From Alistipes sp. (lineage in GTDB: Bacteria > Bacteroidota > Bacteroidia > Bacteroidales > Rikenellaceae): 64,000 nt of DNA. Shown in pieces: positions 44,832-53,581 of the stretch; within the stretch, counting starts at the first letter, position 1; each line of letters begins with the position of its first letter. The translations under genes were made by a program, and so were the position numbers. The notes under the pieces are model-generated. The model was not told the DNA's origin. It worked only from the letters and a program-made list of their open reading frames with translations, and made no database searches. The DNA is taken from positions 1 through 64,000 of the forward strand of contig JAFVIB010000018.1 in the NCBI GenBank assembly GCA_017474235.1, in the 5' to 3' direction.

Positions 44832-46897
44832 AGCAAGTTAGTGATATGATATGTAACAAATGCCAGCACCCACGCCACAGCCGTAGAATAGAGAGCGGAG
44901 AACAACGCCCACCCCTTACCATACTCTGTCCATATAGCAGCGAGGGTTGCTAAGCAAGGGAAATAGAGCAGTGTAAAGACAAGCAGGGCAAGTACTGATG
45001 CCGTTGTAAAATCGCCACTTCTCGCAAGGCGTCCGTGGAGCGACTCTTCATCTGTCTCAAGGGCTGCAATAGCATCATCGTCATTATACAGCACACCGAT
45101 AGTACTCACAACAATCTCCTTAGCAGCTATACCCGAGATAACAGCCACGCTACTCTTCCAATTAAGACCGAGTGGCTCAAATACCGGCTCACAAGCCTTG
45201 CCAATCTTGCCGATATACGACTGTTCAAAGTGTTCCTGTTCGCTCATCTGTCCATCATTGATAGGGAAGTAGCTCAAAGCCCAAATAATCACCGAAGCTA
45301 CGAGTATAACACCGCTCAGATTTTTGATATAGTGCAAAACTCTATCCCACATATGCGACACTGTCGCGCGCAGGGTTGGAAGGCGATATGGAGAGAGTTC
45401 CATAACAAACGGAGTCTCATCTGCCGAGAACTTCAGTCGGCGCATCAGGCGAGCTGTAATCATAGCAACAGCTATACCGAGCAGATAGAGCCCAAACAGT
45501 ATTGTCCCCGAGTATTTACCAAAGAAACTACCCAAAAAGAGGATATAGACAGGTAATCGTGCGCTACAAGACATAAACGGCAATATAAGAGCCGTAATAA
45601 CTCTTGAGCTATGGCTCTCGATACTCTTTGTTGCCAAAACCGCAGGCACATTACAACCAAAGCCCATAACCAACGGAATAAATGACTTTCCGTGCAGACC
45701 CACCTTATGCATCAACTTATCCATTATAAAGGCTGCGCGGGATAGATAGCCCGAGTCCTCCATAAATGCGATAAAGAGGTAGAGTATCATAATATTGGGC
45801 AGAAAGACTATCACGCTACCCACTCCGCCGACAATACCATCAACAATAAGGTCTTTAAGAACACCCTCCGACATCACCCCGTCAAGGAATTGAGAGAGCA
45901 GTGTCACACCCGACTCTATCCACTGCTGAGGGTATTGACCCAAACTAAATGTGCAGTAGAACATTGCCCACATCACAAGCAGAAAGATAGGGTAGCCCCA
46001 AATCTTATGGGTCACAATCTCGTCAATATGATTTGACAGCTCTCGGCGACTATTGCGCGCCTTTTTATATGTTTCACGGAGCGCACCCGATATAAAGCCA
46101 TACTTCTGATTAGAGATTGTACTCTCTATATCCTCGCTCTGACCCAAATCGTACTTCAGATGCTCCTGCTCTGCCTTGACAACCCTCTGCCACTTATCGT
46201 ATGATGGCAGTTTTTGGAGCAGAGAGACAATATCACGGTCATTTTCGAGCAGCTTAATGGCATAATATCTCGGAGGAAAAGCCTTTGGAAGCTGGTCACG
46301 GTCTGCCTTAAGAACCTTATCAACAGCAGCAACACTCTGCTCGGCAATACCTTGACTGATATGTATATGCTTACGACGAGGCTCCTTGCCCTCATAAGCC
46401 GCTACAATAGTGCCTATTAGTTGCTCTACACCCCGACCCCTATTACCCACAACGGGAATCATCGGCAGACCCATCATCTGACCGAGCAGTTGATAGTCAA
46501 GGGTTGCACCGGAACTCTCCAACTCGTCATACTTATTGAGCGCGACAACGATATTCTGATTCATATCAATCAGCTCTGTTGTCATAAATAGCTGCTGCTC
46601 AAGAGCTGTTGAGCAGACAACATTAAGCACAACATCCGGAACATTATCAAGAATATACCTACGCACAAAAGAGCCTTCAGAAGTGGAGTGTGATAGCGCA
46701 TAAGTACCCGGCAACTCGCAGATAGAGAGCGTATAGCCATTATGGAGACATCTGCCGACCATAACACCATCGACCTCTTCACGCTCGCCATCTGCCACAA
46801 TACTCTCAAAAAGCGCACTCTTGCCACTCTTTGCATTTCCGATAATTGCGACACTTATCTGTTTTGGGTAATCTATATTCTGCTCAGGCAACCTCAT
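44825..46897 (-). CDS. feoB: Ferrous iron transporter FeoB
   Basis: A 690-residue inner-membrane Fe2+ transporter with an N-terminal G domain. G1 reads GNAKSGKSALFES (about 21-33, usual form GNPNxGKT), G3 is ELPGTYALS, and G4 is NKYDE in place of NxxD. The membrane part has about 10 helices, with the gating Cys region at FGCNVPAVLATKSIE (about 415-429) and a second Cys motif FMSCSARLPVY. No FeoA domain is fused and no feoA lies nearby, which differs from the FeoAB fusions common in this phylum. A small Cys-rich protein follows. Confidence 0.95.
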   Translation of the reverse strand: MRLPEQNIDYPKQISVAIIGNAKSGKSALFESIVADGEREEVDGVMVGRCLHNGYTLSICELPGTYALSHSTSEGSFVRRYILDNVPDVVLNVVCSTALEQQLFMTTELIDMNQNIVVALNKYDELESSGATLDYQLLGQMMGLPMIPVVGNRGRGVEQLIGTIVAAYEGKEPRRKHIHISQGIAEQSVAAVDKVLKADRDQLPKAFPPRYYAIKLLENDRDIVSLLQKLPSYDKWQRVVKAEQEHLKYDLGQSEDIESTISNQKYGFISGALRETYKKARNSRRELSNHIDEIVTHKIWGYPIFLLVMWAMFYCTFSLGQYPQQWIESGVTLLSQFLDGVMSEGVLKDLIVDGIVGGVGSVIVFLPNIMILYLFIAFMEDSGYLSRAAFIMDKLMHKVGLHGKSFIPLVMGFGCNVPAVLATKSIESHSSRVITALILPFMSCSARLPVYILFLGSFFGKYSGTILFGLYLLGIAVAMITARLMRRLKFSADETPFVMELSPYRLPTLRATVSHMWDRVLHYIKNLSGVILVASVIIWALSYFPINDGQMSEQEHFEQSYIGKIGKACEPVFEPLGLNWKSSVAVISGIAAKEIVVSTIGVLYNDDDAIAALETDEESLHGRLARSGDFTTASVLALLVFTLLYFPCLATLAAIWTEYGKGWALFSALYSTAVAWVLAFVTYHITNLLC

Positions 46898-46904
46898 AAC
46901 GGCT

Positions 46905-46937
46905 ACAAAGTTACACTTTGTAACTCAAAAAAACAAA
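46905..46937 (-). promoter_or_regulatory. feoB promoter with overlapping palindrome
   Basis: On the minus strand TTTG (46934-46937), 20 bp, then TAACTTTG (46906-46913), 8 bp before the ATG. The plus-strand sequence TACAAAGT-TAC-ACTTTGTA (46905-46923) is a perfect palindrome covering the -7 box, a good place for a repressor to bind. It does not match the Fur or DtxR consensus well. Confidence 0.6.
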
Positions 46938-46965
46938 TTTTTTTTGTCGTAGTCGCCAACAATAA

Positions 46966-47157
46966 GAGTCTGTTTGAATTTTATTTCGAGATTATTTGAG
47001 AGCTATTTTTATGTAGATTTTAACTTGGGGAAAGCAGATAATAGCGGGCTATTTTCAAATTTCACAAGTCAAAAGATGCAAGAAATAGCCTCAAAGAAGC
47101 CGAAACTAATCTTCAGAGCAACGGACTAACTCGTTTAATAAAATTCAAAACAGACTC
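46966..47157. mobile_element. MITE-like element (192 bp)
   Basis: The ends GAGTCTGTTTGAATTTTAT (46966-46984) and, reversed, GAGTCTGTTTTGAATTTTAT (47138-47157) are inverted copies differing by one extra base, and a looser match continues inward (CGAG). TAA flanks both ends (46963-46965 and 47158-47160), fitting a 3-bp target duplication. It has no gene inside. It sits just after the stop codon of the efflux outer-membrane gene. Confidence 0.7.
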
Positions 47158-47162
47158 TAATG

Positions 47163-48515
47163 CTAATAGAAGTTTCCACCCAAAGCCTGACAGAGATTGA
47201 TGTAATTGATATATTGAGCCGCAATTATATTTGAATACTCCATTTGTGAGTTATAGAGCGTACGCTCGGCATCAATTACATCAAGATAGGCATTAAGACC
47301 GTTAAGATAGAGCGCCCGACTCATCTCCGCAATAGCGCGATTTGACTCTATCAGTTCGTTATACCTCTCTATTTCAGCACGATAGGTCGATATGCTTACC
47401 AACGACTTCTCTACATCAGCAAGTGCCGAGATAAAGGTCTGCTGATACTCTACCACCGCCTGATTATACTGCTCAACAGCCACCTTTTCGCTACTCTTAA
47501 GCGAGCCGAAAGCAAACAGTGGTTGTGAGAGTGACAGCAGAGCATTCCACGCCCAAGTAGGCGAGGTTACAATCTTTGAAATTTCATCCGACACAATACC
47601 GCCATCTCCTGTAAGCGAAAAAGAGGGCAGGCGTGCTATTCGCGCACTCTTTGCAGCCGCTGCCGCAGAGCGCATTTTGGCGTGACTACTCATCATATCG
47701 GGACGGCGATAGAGCAGCTCTGAAGGCACTCCCGACGGGATATTGATAGGGGTATAGTCTGCCACAAATGGGGCGTTACTCACTACTGATGGTTGTAATT
47801 GAGGAGTCTGACCCAGCAGTATATCAAGTTGCAGAAGCGTCTGTGCCACGGCTCGCTCATAGAGCGGAATATCGGCAAGTGCTGTATAGAGTAGGTTATA
47901 AGCCTGCTCACGATTAACACCCGATGCCATACCTCGAACAAAGAGCGAATCTACAAGTTTTGCCGTCTGCGCTCTAAGCTCTGAACTTTGACGGGCAATA
48001 TCAAGGTCGCGCCGATACTGCAACAGTGTGTAGTATGTCGTAGCAACCTGCGCAGCAAGTGATAGTTCAACCCCTCGGTACTGCCACAGCGCATAATCGA
48101 CATCCGCCTTTGCAGCCGTTGTGGCACTGCGCAATGAACCAAAAATGGGTATCTCCCAGCTTGCCGTAGGTTCTACAATATACTGCTGTGTAACTTCGTC
48201 ATCACTCCCCGACACACCCGCACTGCGACCTAAAGCAAATTCAGGCAGATATTGAGCCCTTACAACCCTCTGTTTTGCCCGCGCCTCTTCTATGCGCGAC
48301 ACTGCCGCCTTAAGGTCGTTATTTGCAGCCAACGCAGTGGTTATAAGGCGATTAAGAGTAGTATCACCAAACATCTCCCACCAATTATGCGAAAGATTGA
48401 TGCTATCCGTATCGGTTGCATAGAGATAGTTTTCAGGCAAATCTATCTGCGGTTGTTGCAGATGCGGATTACACCCGACAAATATTAGAGATAGTATTAC
48501 AATTATCTGTTTCAT
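47163..48515 (-). CDS. RND efflux outer-membrane lipoprotein (OprM/NodT type)
   Basis: A 450-residue trimeric outer-membrane channel subunit. The lipobox is FVGC (Cys15). The first of two TolC repeats begins WWEMFGDTTLNRLITTALAA (about 47-66), with NNDLKAAVSRIEEARA; the second has RRPDMMSSHAKMRSAAAAAK near residue 270. It ends LCQALGGNFY, typical of NodT proteins. With the RND pump and adaptor genes upstream it forms a tripartite pump exporting drugs, bile salts or similar compounds. Its ATG overlaps the pump stop by 4 bp. Confidence 0.95.
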   Translation of the reverse strand: MKQIIVILSLIFVGCNPHLQQPQIDLPENYLYATDTDSINLSHNWWEMFGDTTLNRLITTALAANNDLKAAVSRIEEARAKQRVVRAQYLPEFALGRSAGVSGSDDEVTQQYIVEPTASWEIPIFGSLRSATTAAKADVDYALWQYRGVELSLAAQVATTYYTLLQYRRDLDIARQSSELRAQTAKLVDSLFVRGMASGVNREQAYNLLYTALADIPLYERAVAQTLLQLDILLGQTPQLQPSVVSNAPFVADYTPINIPSGVPSELLYRRPDMMSSHAKMRSAAAAAKSARIARLPSFSLTGDGGIVSDEISKIVTSPTWAWNALLSLSQPLFAFGSLKSSEKVAVEQYNQAVVEYQQTFISALADVEKSLVSISTYRAEIERYNELIESNRAIAEMSRALYLNGLNAYLDVIDAERTLYNSQMEYSNIIAAQYINYINLCQALGGNFY

Positions 48516-51500
48516 AGCTTTCTAATCATATAATATAGTGCCGGATATAGTATCAATCCGATAGTTGTTGCAGCCACCATACCGCCAACAAGAGCTATAC
48601 CCATAATATTTCGTGCCGTATGGAATACTCCGCTTGCAAATACAAGTGGCAAAACTCCGAGGATAAATGCCGTAGCAGTCATTATAATTGGTCTTGCACG
48701 AAGTAGTGCAGCATCTACAGTTGCTCTCGTAAGTTCCTTGCCCGATTTATACTCACTATCGGCATACTCTACAACAAGTATAGAGTTTTTTGCAGCCAAA
48801 CCGATAAGCATAACAAGCGAAATCTGCATATAAATATCGTTCAGCACCTCGGCATTAAAAAGATGCACTACAGCCGTTGTTGCAATAGCACCTAAAAGGG
48901 CAAGAGGCACTGCCAGAACAATCGCTAACGGCAATTTCCAACTCTCATAGAGCATCGCAAGGATAAGCACTACAAAGAGTATTGCCACAAGATAGACAAC
49001 CCAACGACTACCACTTTCACGACTCTCAAGAAGCGATACACCGCTCCAACTTGTAGTCATATTATCTGGCAGCACGCTACTGCTTATGCTCTGTATAGTC
49101 TCCATAGCTTTAGCTGTCGAGACACCCTTTGCAGGTGTCACTGTCACTTGCGCGGCATTATATAAGTTAAACTGCTCTACAAAAGAGACTCCGACCGTAT
49201 CTTTCACAGTAACAAATGTCGATAGGGGAATACTCTGATTCTCGCCATTGGTTATAAAGTAGCTATTAAGTGCCTGCTCGGTCTGTCGGTACTCCGGAGC
49301 TGCGGCAATATAGCTGCGATAGAGGCGTCCAAAGCGTGTAAAGTTTCCGATATACTGACCTCCCAACAGTGCAGATAGCTCATTATACAACTCCGAAAGT
49401 GATACGCCCTTCATCATTGCGTGCTGGCGATCTACCTCCATACGCTTTTGAGGCACTTGATTGTTAAACTGCGATGATGCCAAGACAAAATTGGGATTAT
49501 GGTTGAGCGTATCGAGCAGCAGCGCAAGATTTTCGCCTAAATACTCACTACCGCGACCCTCTCTGTCCAAAAGCTCGAAAGTAACGCCCGAAGTAACACC
49601 CAATCCGGGTATTGCAGGCTGTATAAATGCGTAACTACTAAATGTTTGGAAAGTTTGTCTAAACTGTTGGTTTAACTGCTCTGCAATCTCCGCCGATGAG
49701 AGTTTTCGCTCCTTAAAATCCTTTAATCTGACAAATAGAACTCCGCTTGAGGTATTTGCAGTGCCGCTGAGCATATCAAAACCCGCAACAACAGCATCAC
49801 TCTCCACATCCGCTCTTGCTCTAACTATCGCATCGACCTGATTAATAGCCTTTTGTGTCACTTGCAGCGAACTTGACGGAGGTGTATTGACCGCTATCAT
49901 AAGGTAGCCTTGATCCTCCTCAGGCAGAAAACCCGATGGGAGCAGATACCATATTGCGCCAAAGCCCACAATAATCACTGCCACAGCCGCCGCAGTAACT
50001 CTCTGTTTGACAACTAATCGCTCCACGCCACGCTTATAGCTCACCATCGCTCTGTCAAATACCCTATTGAATGTACCGAAAAATCCCGTAGTTATCGCCT
50101 TGCGTGGTCGCAATAGAGCCGCACACAGAGCAGGGGATAGGGTAAGGGCATTGATAGTCGATATTGCAACGGCAACAGATATTGTCACAGCAAACTGCTC
50201 AAACAGTTTTCCTGTAATACCGCCCGTAAACGAGACAGGAATAAATACAGCAAGCAGCACAACAGATGTGGCGATAATCGGAGCTGTAACACTCTTCATT
50301 GCCTCTACGGTCGCATCAAAAGGCTTTAATCCCCTCTCGATACCCACCTGCACAGCCTCGACAACTACAATGGCATCATCCACAACAAGACCGATAGCAA
50401 GCACAAGGGCAAGCAGAGAGATTACATTTAAACTCAGCCCGAATATAGGGAAGAGGGCAAAAGTTCCAACAATAGATACAGGGATGGCTACAAGCGGGAT
50501 AATGGTCGCTCTCCAATCCTGAATAAAGAGGAAGATTATCGCCATAACGAGCAGCAGCGAGATAATCAGTGTTATCACAATCTCCTCGATACCCGCCTTG
50601 ATACTCTCTGTACCATCTACAATCACATCGCACTCCAAGCCATCCGGAAAACGCTCTTCCGAGAGTTTCATCTGCGCCCTCACACGCTCGGCTACCGTCA
50701 CTGCATTACTCCCGGGCTCTTGATAGACAACAATAACAGCCGTAGGATTACCCTCAAAGAGCGACTGTGTAGTATAACTCTGACCTCCGAGGCTGACATC
50801 AGCAACCTCTTCGAGCCTTATCTGTCGTCCATCACTTGTCGTACGGATAATAATCTTACTAAACTGCTCTGCTGTTGAGAATTGTGGCGGTAGGGTAATG
50901 GTAAATGTTCGCGTTGTGCCTTCAGGAGCCGGCTCTGCACCAAACTCGCCCACAGGGTAGGCTCCAGCCTGCGTAGCTATGGCATCGACAATCTGATTTA
51001 ACGATATATTATAGTACTCCAACACATCCGGCTTGAGCCATATACGCATAGCGTACTCTGCCGCACCCATAATCGACACCTTTCCCACGCCGTCAATCTT
51101 GAGCAACTCATTTTGCAAATTGATATAGGCATAGTTCGAGACAAACTCGCCATCGTATCGCCCATCACTATGCAGAGCATAGACCATCAGAAAGCCTGTT
51201 TGACTCTTGCGCGTAACAACACCTTGCTCTACAACAGATTGCGGTAGCAGAGCCGTTGCTGCCGAGACATTATTCTCGACAAATACGGCATTCATATCGG
51301 GGTCAGAACCCACATCAAATGTAACTTGCAGATTCATTGAGCCATCAGAGCCACTTATTGCATCCATATAGAGCATATTGCTCACACCCATAATATTCTC
51401 TGCAATAGGCGTTGCAACACTCTGTGCCACAGTCTGCGCATCTGCTCCACTATATGTTGCCGAGACCTCTACTACGGGTGGTGTAATATCTGGATACTGC

Positions 51501-51598
51501 TCTATTGAGAGTTCAGATACGGCAATAATACCCATAAAGAGTATTATTACAGATAGTGCGATAGATGCTATCGGTCGAGAGATGAAAAATTTGTTCAT
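48512..51598 (-). CDS. RND multidrug efflux pump, inner-membrane subunit (HAE1 type)
   Basis: A 1028-residue proton-driven AcrB-like pump. It begins MNKFFISRPIASIALSVII and has 12 membrane helices, two large periplasmic loops, and the proton-relay helix with LALVLAIGLVVDDAIVVVEA (two neighbouring Asp, about residue 405). GFLPEEDQGY (about 565) and the C-terminal MLIGLAAKNSILVVEYADSE are characteristic HAE1 motifs. It is the middle gene of an adaptor-pump-channel operon with ATGA overlaps at both ends. Substrates cannot be predicted. Confidence 0.97.
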   Translation of the reverse strand: MNKFFISRPIASIALSVIILFMGIIAVSELSIEQYPDITPPVVEVSATYSGADAQTVAQSVATPIAENIMGVSNMLYMDAISGSDGSMNLQVTFDVGSDPDMNAVFVENNVSAATALLPQSVVEQGVVTRKSQTGFLMVYALHSDGRYDGEFVSNYAYINLQNELLKIDGVGKVSIMGAAEYAMRIWLKPDVLEYYNISLNQIVDAIATQAGAYPVGEFGAEPAPEGTTRTFTITLPPQFSTAEQFSKIIIRTTSDGRQIRLEEVADVSLGGQSYTTQSLFEGNPTAVIVVYQEPGSNAVTVAERVRAQMKLSEERFPDGLECDVIVDGTESIKAGIEEIVITLIISLLLVMAIIFLFIQDWRATIIPLVAIPVSIVGTFALFPIFGLSLNVISLLALVLAIGLVVDDAIVVVEAVQVGIERGLKPFDATVEAMKSVTAPIIATSVVLLAVFIPVSFTGGITGKLFEQFAVTISVAVAISTINALTLSPALCAALLRPRKAITTGFFGTFNRVFDRAMVSYKRGVERLVVKQRVTAAAVAVIIVGFGAIWYLLPSGFLPEEDQGYLMIAVNTPPSSSLQVTQKAINQVDAIVRARADVESDAVVAGFDMLSGTANTSSGVLFVRLKDFKERKLSSAEIAEQLNQQFRQTFQTFSSYAFIQPAIPGLGVTSGVTFELLDREGRGSEYLGENLALLLDTLNHNPNFVLASSQFNNQVPQKRMEVDRQHAMMKGVSLSELYNELSALLGGQYIGNFTRFGRLYRSYIAAAPEYRQTEQALNSYFITNGENQSIPLSTFVTVKDTVGVSFVEQFNLYNAAQVTVTPAKGVSTAKAMETIQSISSSVLPDNMTTSWSGVSLLESRESGSRWVVYLVAILFVVLILAMLYESWKLPLAIVLAVPLALLGAIATTAVVHLFNAEVLNDIYMQISLVMLIGLAAKNSILVVEYADSEYKSGKELTRATVDAALLRARPIIMTATAFILGVLPLVFASGVFHTARNIMGIALVGGMVAATTIGLILYPALYYMIRKL

Positions 51599-52698
51599 AA
51601 CACCTTTACCGTTTGACCATTAGATAATTTTGTTCCACCCTCTTTTACAACCATCTCGCCATCACTCAGACCCGCAAGCACTACTTGTCTGCCTGCATAG
51701 CTGTTTCCGAGCGTTACCGCCCGATATTCCACCGTAGAGTCAGCCTTCAACACCCATACAGACTGCACGCCCTGAATATCGTTTACGGCAGACTGTGGAA
51801 CAGTCAATCGAGGCTGAGGCGCGCCAATATTACTCTTCACACGGGCAAATTGACCCGATTTTAGCAGATAATCGGGATTTGGAAATGTAACGACAATAAC
51901 AATTGTACCCTCTGATGCAGCCACAGCACTCTTTGTAAAGCTATAACTACCCTTCAGAGGATAGAGTGTTCCATCTGCAAGATATAGCTCTATATCCGAC
52001 AGCAAATCCTTATTATTATATGTAAACGACTTTCTGCCCGACAGAGCAAGATACTGCGCCACAGGTATTGCTATATCGGCACACAAAGTATCTATATTCT
52101 CTATCCGTGTCAGGGTAGCGAACTTTGTTCCCGGACCCACATAGTCGCCTGCATACGCCTCCGAAGTCGAGATAATGCCATCTATTGACGCTCTTATGGT
52201 GGTGTAATCAAGTTCAAGACGGGCATTTTTAAGATTTTGCTCGGCAGACTTGACATTCGCTTTAGCTGCATTATACTGAGCCGTATATTGGTCAAGTTGT
52301 GCCTTAGAGATAGCATCTATTTTAGCCAACGGAATGGCTCTGTTATAGTTATTTTCAGCCTCAATTGCGTTAGCTCGCGCCGCCTCAAGTGTAGCTGCTG
52401 CCGACAATACATCTGCACTCTGCTTGCGATTATCTATGCGAAAGATTACCTCTCCGCGCTTTACAGGCATACCGTTACTGAACAGTTTTGCTGCAAGATA
52501 GCCATTGACCCGAGGCTGAACTATTGCCACATAATTTGGTGTCAGAGAACTTATAAAGCTCTCTCTTACAGCGATAGTATCCCTACGCACCAATACACCA
52601 CTAACTACTACCGGTTCCGGATTTTTCTGTTTTATCGGATTTATGCACGACTGCACAGACAATACAAGCAGTGCAATGAGTAGAATATTGTACCTCAT
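51595..52698 (-). CDS. RND efflux periplasmic adaptor lipoprotein
   Basis: A 367-residue membrane-fusion protein linking pump and outer-membrane channel. The lipobox is VQSC (Cys18). The barrel-sandwich hybrid is split around a helical hairpin (about 85-165, with ATLEAARANAIEAENNYNRA and SAEQNLKNARLELDYTTIRA). The beta-barrel and membrane-proximal domains follow, with LKSGQFARVK and the terminal KEGGTKLSNGQTVKVL. ATG 52698 is used, as the upstream TTG would place a long non-signal stretch ahead of the lipoprotein signal. It is the first gene of the efflux operon; no TetR-type regulator is adjacent. Confidence 0.94.
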   Translation of the reverse strand: MRYNILLIALLVLSVQSCINPIKQKNPEPVVVSGVLVRRDTIAVRESFISSLTPNYVAIVQPRVNGYLAAKLFSNGMPVKRGEVIFRIDNRKQSADVLSAAATLEAARANAIEAENNYNRAIPLAKIDAISKAQLDQYTAQYNAAKANVKSAEQNLKNARLELDYTTIRASIDGIISTSEAYAGDYVGPGTKFATLTRIENIDTLCADIAIPVAQYLALSGRKSFTYNNKDLLSDIELYLADGTLYPLKGSYSFTKSAVAASEGTIVIVVTFPNPDYLLKSGQFARVKSNIGAPQPRLTVPQSAVNDIQGVQSVWVLKADSTVEYRAVTLGNSYAGRQVVLAGLSDGEMVVKEGGTKLSNGQTVKVL

Positions 52699-52796
52699 AA
52701 CTCTCTTTTTTTCGTCGCAAAAGGTCAAAAAATATACCGACAGTGTGCAAAAAAGAGTTTTTTTTACAATAAAAGATGAAAAAACTGTTAAAATAT

Positions 52797-52827
52797 TTGT
52801 TTTTCAACAAAACAGTTTTTACATTTG
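52797..52827 (+). promoter_or_regulatory. Promoter of histone-like gene
   Basis: TTTG (52797-52800), 19 bp, TACATTTG (52820-52827), leaving a leader of about 35 nt. Confidence 0.8.
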
Positions 52828-52868
52828 TATAAACCAATTGTTTTATTTACAGTAAATTATTAAGAATT

Positions 52869-53045
52869 ATGAAAGCATTAGTAGAAAAAATCAATGCACT
52901 TATCGCTGATTTCCAGGTAAACGCTGCTGCTCAGGTTGAGAAGGGTAATAAGGCTGCAGGTACTCGCGCACGCAAGGCTGCCCTCGAGTTGAGCAAGGAG
53001 TTGAAGGAGTTCCGCAAGGTGTCTGTAGAGGAGGCAAAGAAATAA
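52869..53045 (+). CDS. Histone H1-like small basic protein
   Basis: 58 residues (MKALVEKINALIADFQVN at the start; KGNKAAGTRARKAALELSKE in the middle; EFRKVSVEEAKK at the end). This fits the short Hc1/histone H1-like proteins common in Bacteroidota, which are Lys/Ala-rich helices thought to bind DNA in the nucleoid. It has a full promoter and its own terminator, and uses preferred codons, so strong expression is likely. It is too short for common ORF cut-offs. Confidence 0.92.
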   Translation: MKALVEKINALIADFQVNAAAQVEKGNKAAGTRARKAALELSKELKEFRKVSVEEAKK

Positions 53046-53065
53046 GCGACTTTTACTTACACAAT

Positions 53066-53099
53066 AAAGATGGGCTACGGAGATGTAGCCCATCTTTTG
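53066..53099. terminator. Bidirectional terminator
   Basis: AGATGGGCTAC pairs perfectly with GTAGCCCATCT around GGAGAT, between the histone-like and phosphatase genes. Confidence 0.92.
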
Positions 53100-53104
53100 T
53101 ATTA

Positions 53105-53581
53105 TTATAATTCAGTCTCTATTTTATCGAGAATATTCTCACAACCATTCTCAAGCATATTGAGCACCAAATAGAAGCCCTCTACACCCTCATAGTAGGG
53201 GTCAGGGACATAACTATAATCAGGGAAGTCGGTTGTAAACTCCGCCATACGATACAGTTTATCGAGGTATTTACGCTCCGGAGCAAGACGACTCACACGC
53301 TCATAATTGCTGTCGTCCATAACAACAATCATATCGAAATTATAGAAGTCATCTTCGCAGATTGGTCGTGAGCGGTGCGTCAGCTCATAACCACGCTCTG
53401 CTGCTGCACGACGCATTCTCGGATCAGGAAGTTCTCCGCGATGACCGGCGTATGTACCGGCAGAATCTGTATAAATTCTATCCGCCAAACCTCGCTTTAT
53501 AACCTTATCCTCAAAAATTCCCTGCGCCGCAGGGGAGCGACAGATATTTCCGAGGCAGACAAAAAGTACTCGCTGTTTCAT
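53105..53581 (-). CDS. Low-molecular-weight protein tyrosine phosphatase
   Basis: A 158-residue cysteine phosphatase. The active-site loop is FVCLGNICRSP (about 7-17, CX5R with Cys9 and Arg15) and the general-acid loop is VPDPYYEG (about 126-133). DSAGTYAGHRGELPDPRM is the family's specificity stretch. It removes phosphate from tyrosine, often in control of polysaccharide export. Its ATG shares one base with the stop of the upstream GH78-like gene (TAATG), so the two are co-translated although their functions look unrelated. Confidence 0.94.
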   Translation of the reverse strand: MKQRVLFVCLGNICRSPAAQGIFEDKVIKRGLADRIYTDSAGTYAGHRGELPDPRMRRAAAERGYELTHRSRPICEDDFYNFDMIVVMDDSNYERVSRLAPERKYLDKLYRMAEFTTDFPDYSYVPDPYYEGVEGFYLVLNMLENGCENILDKIETEL

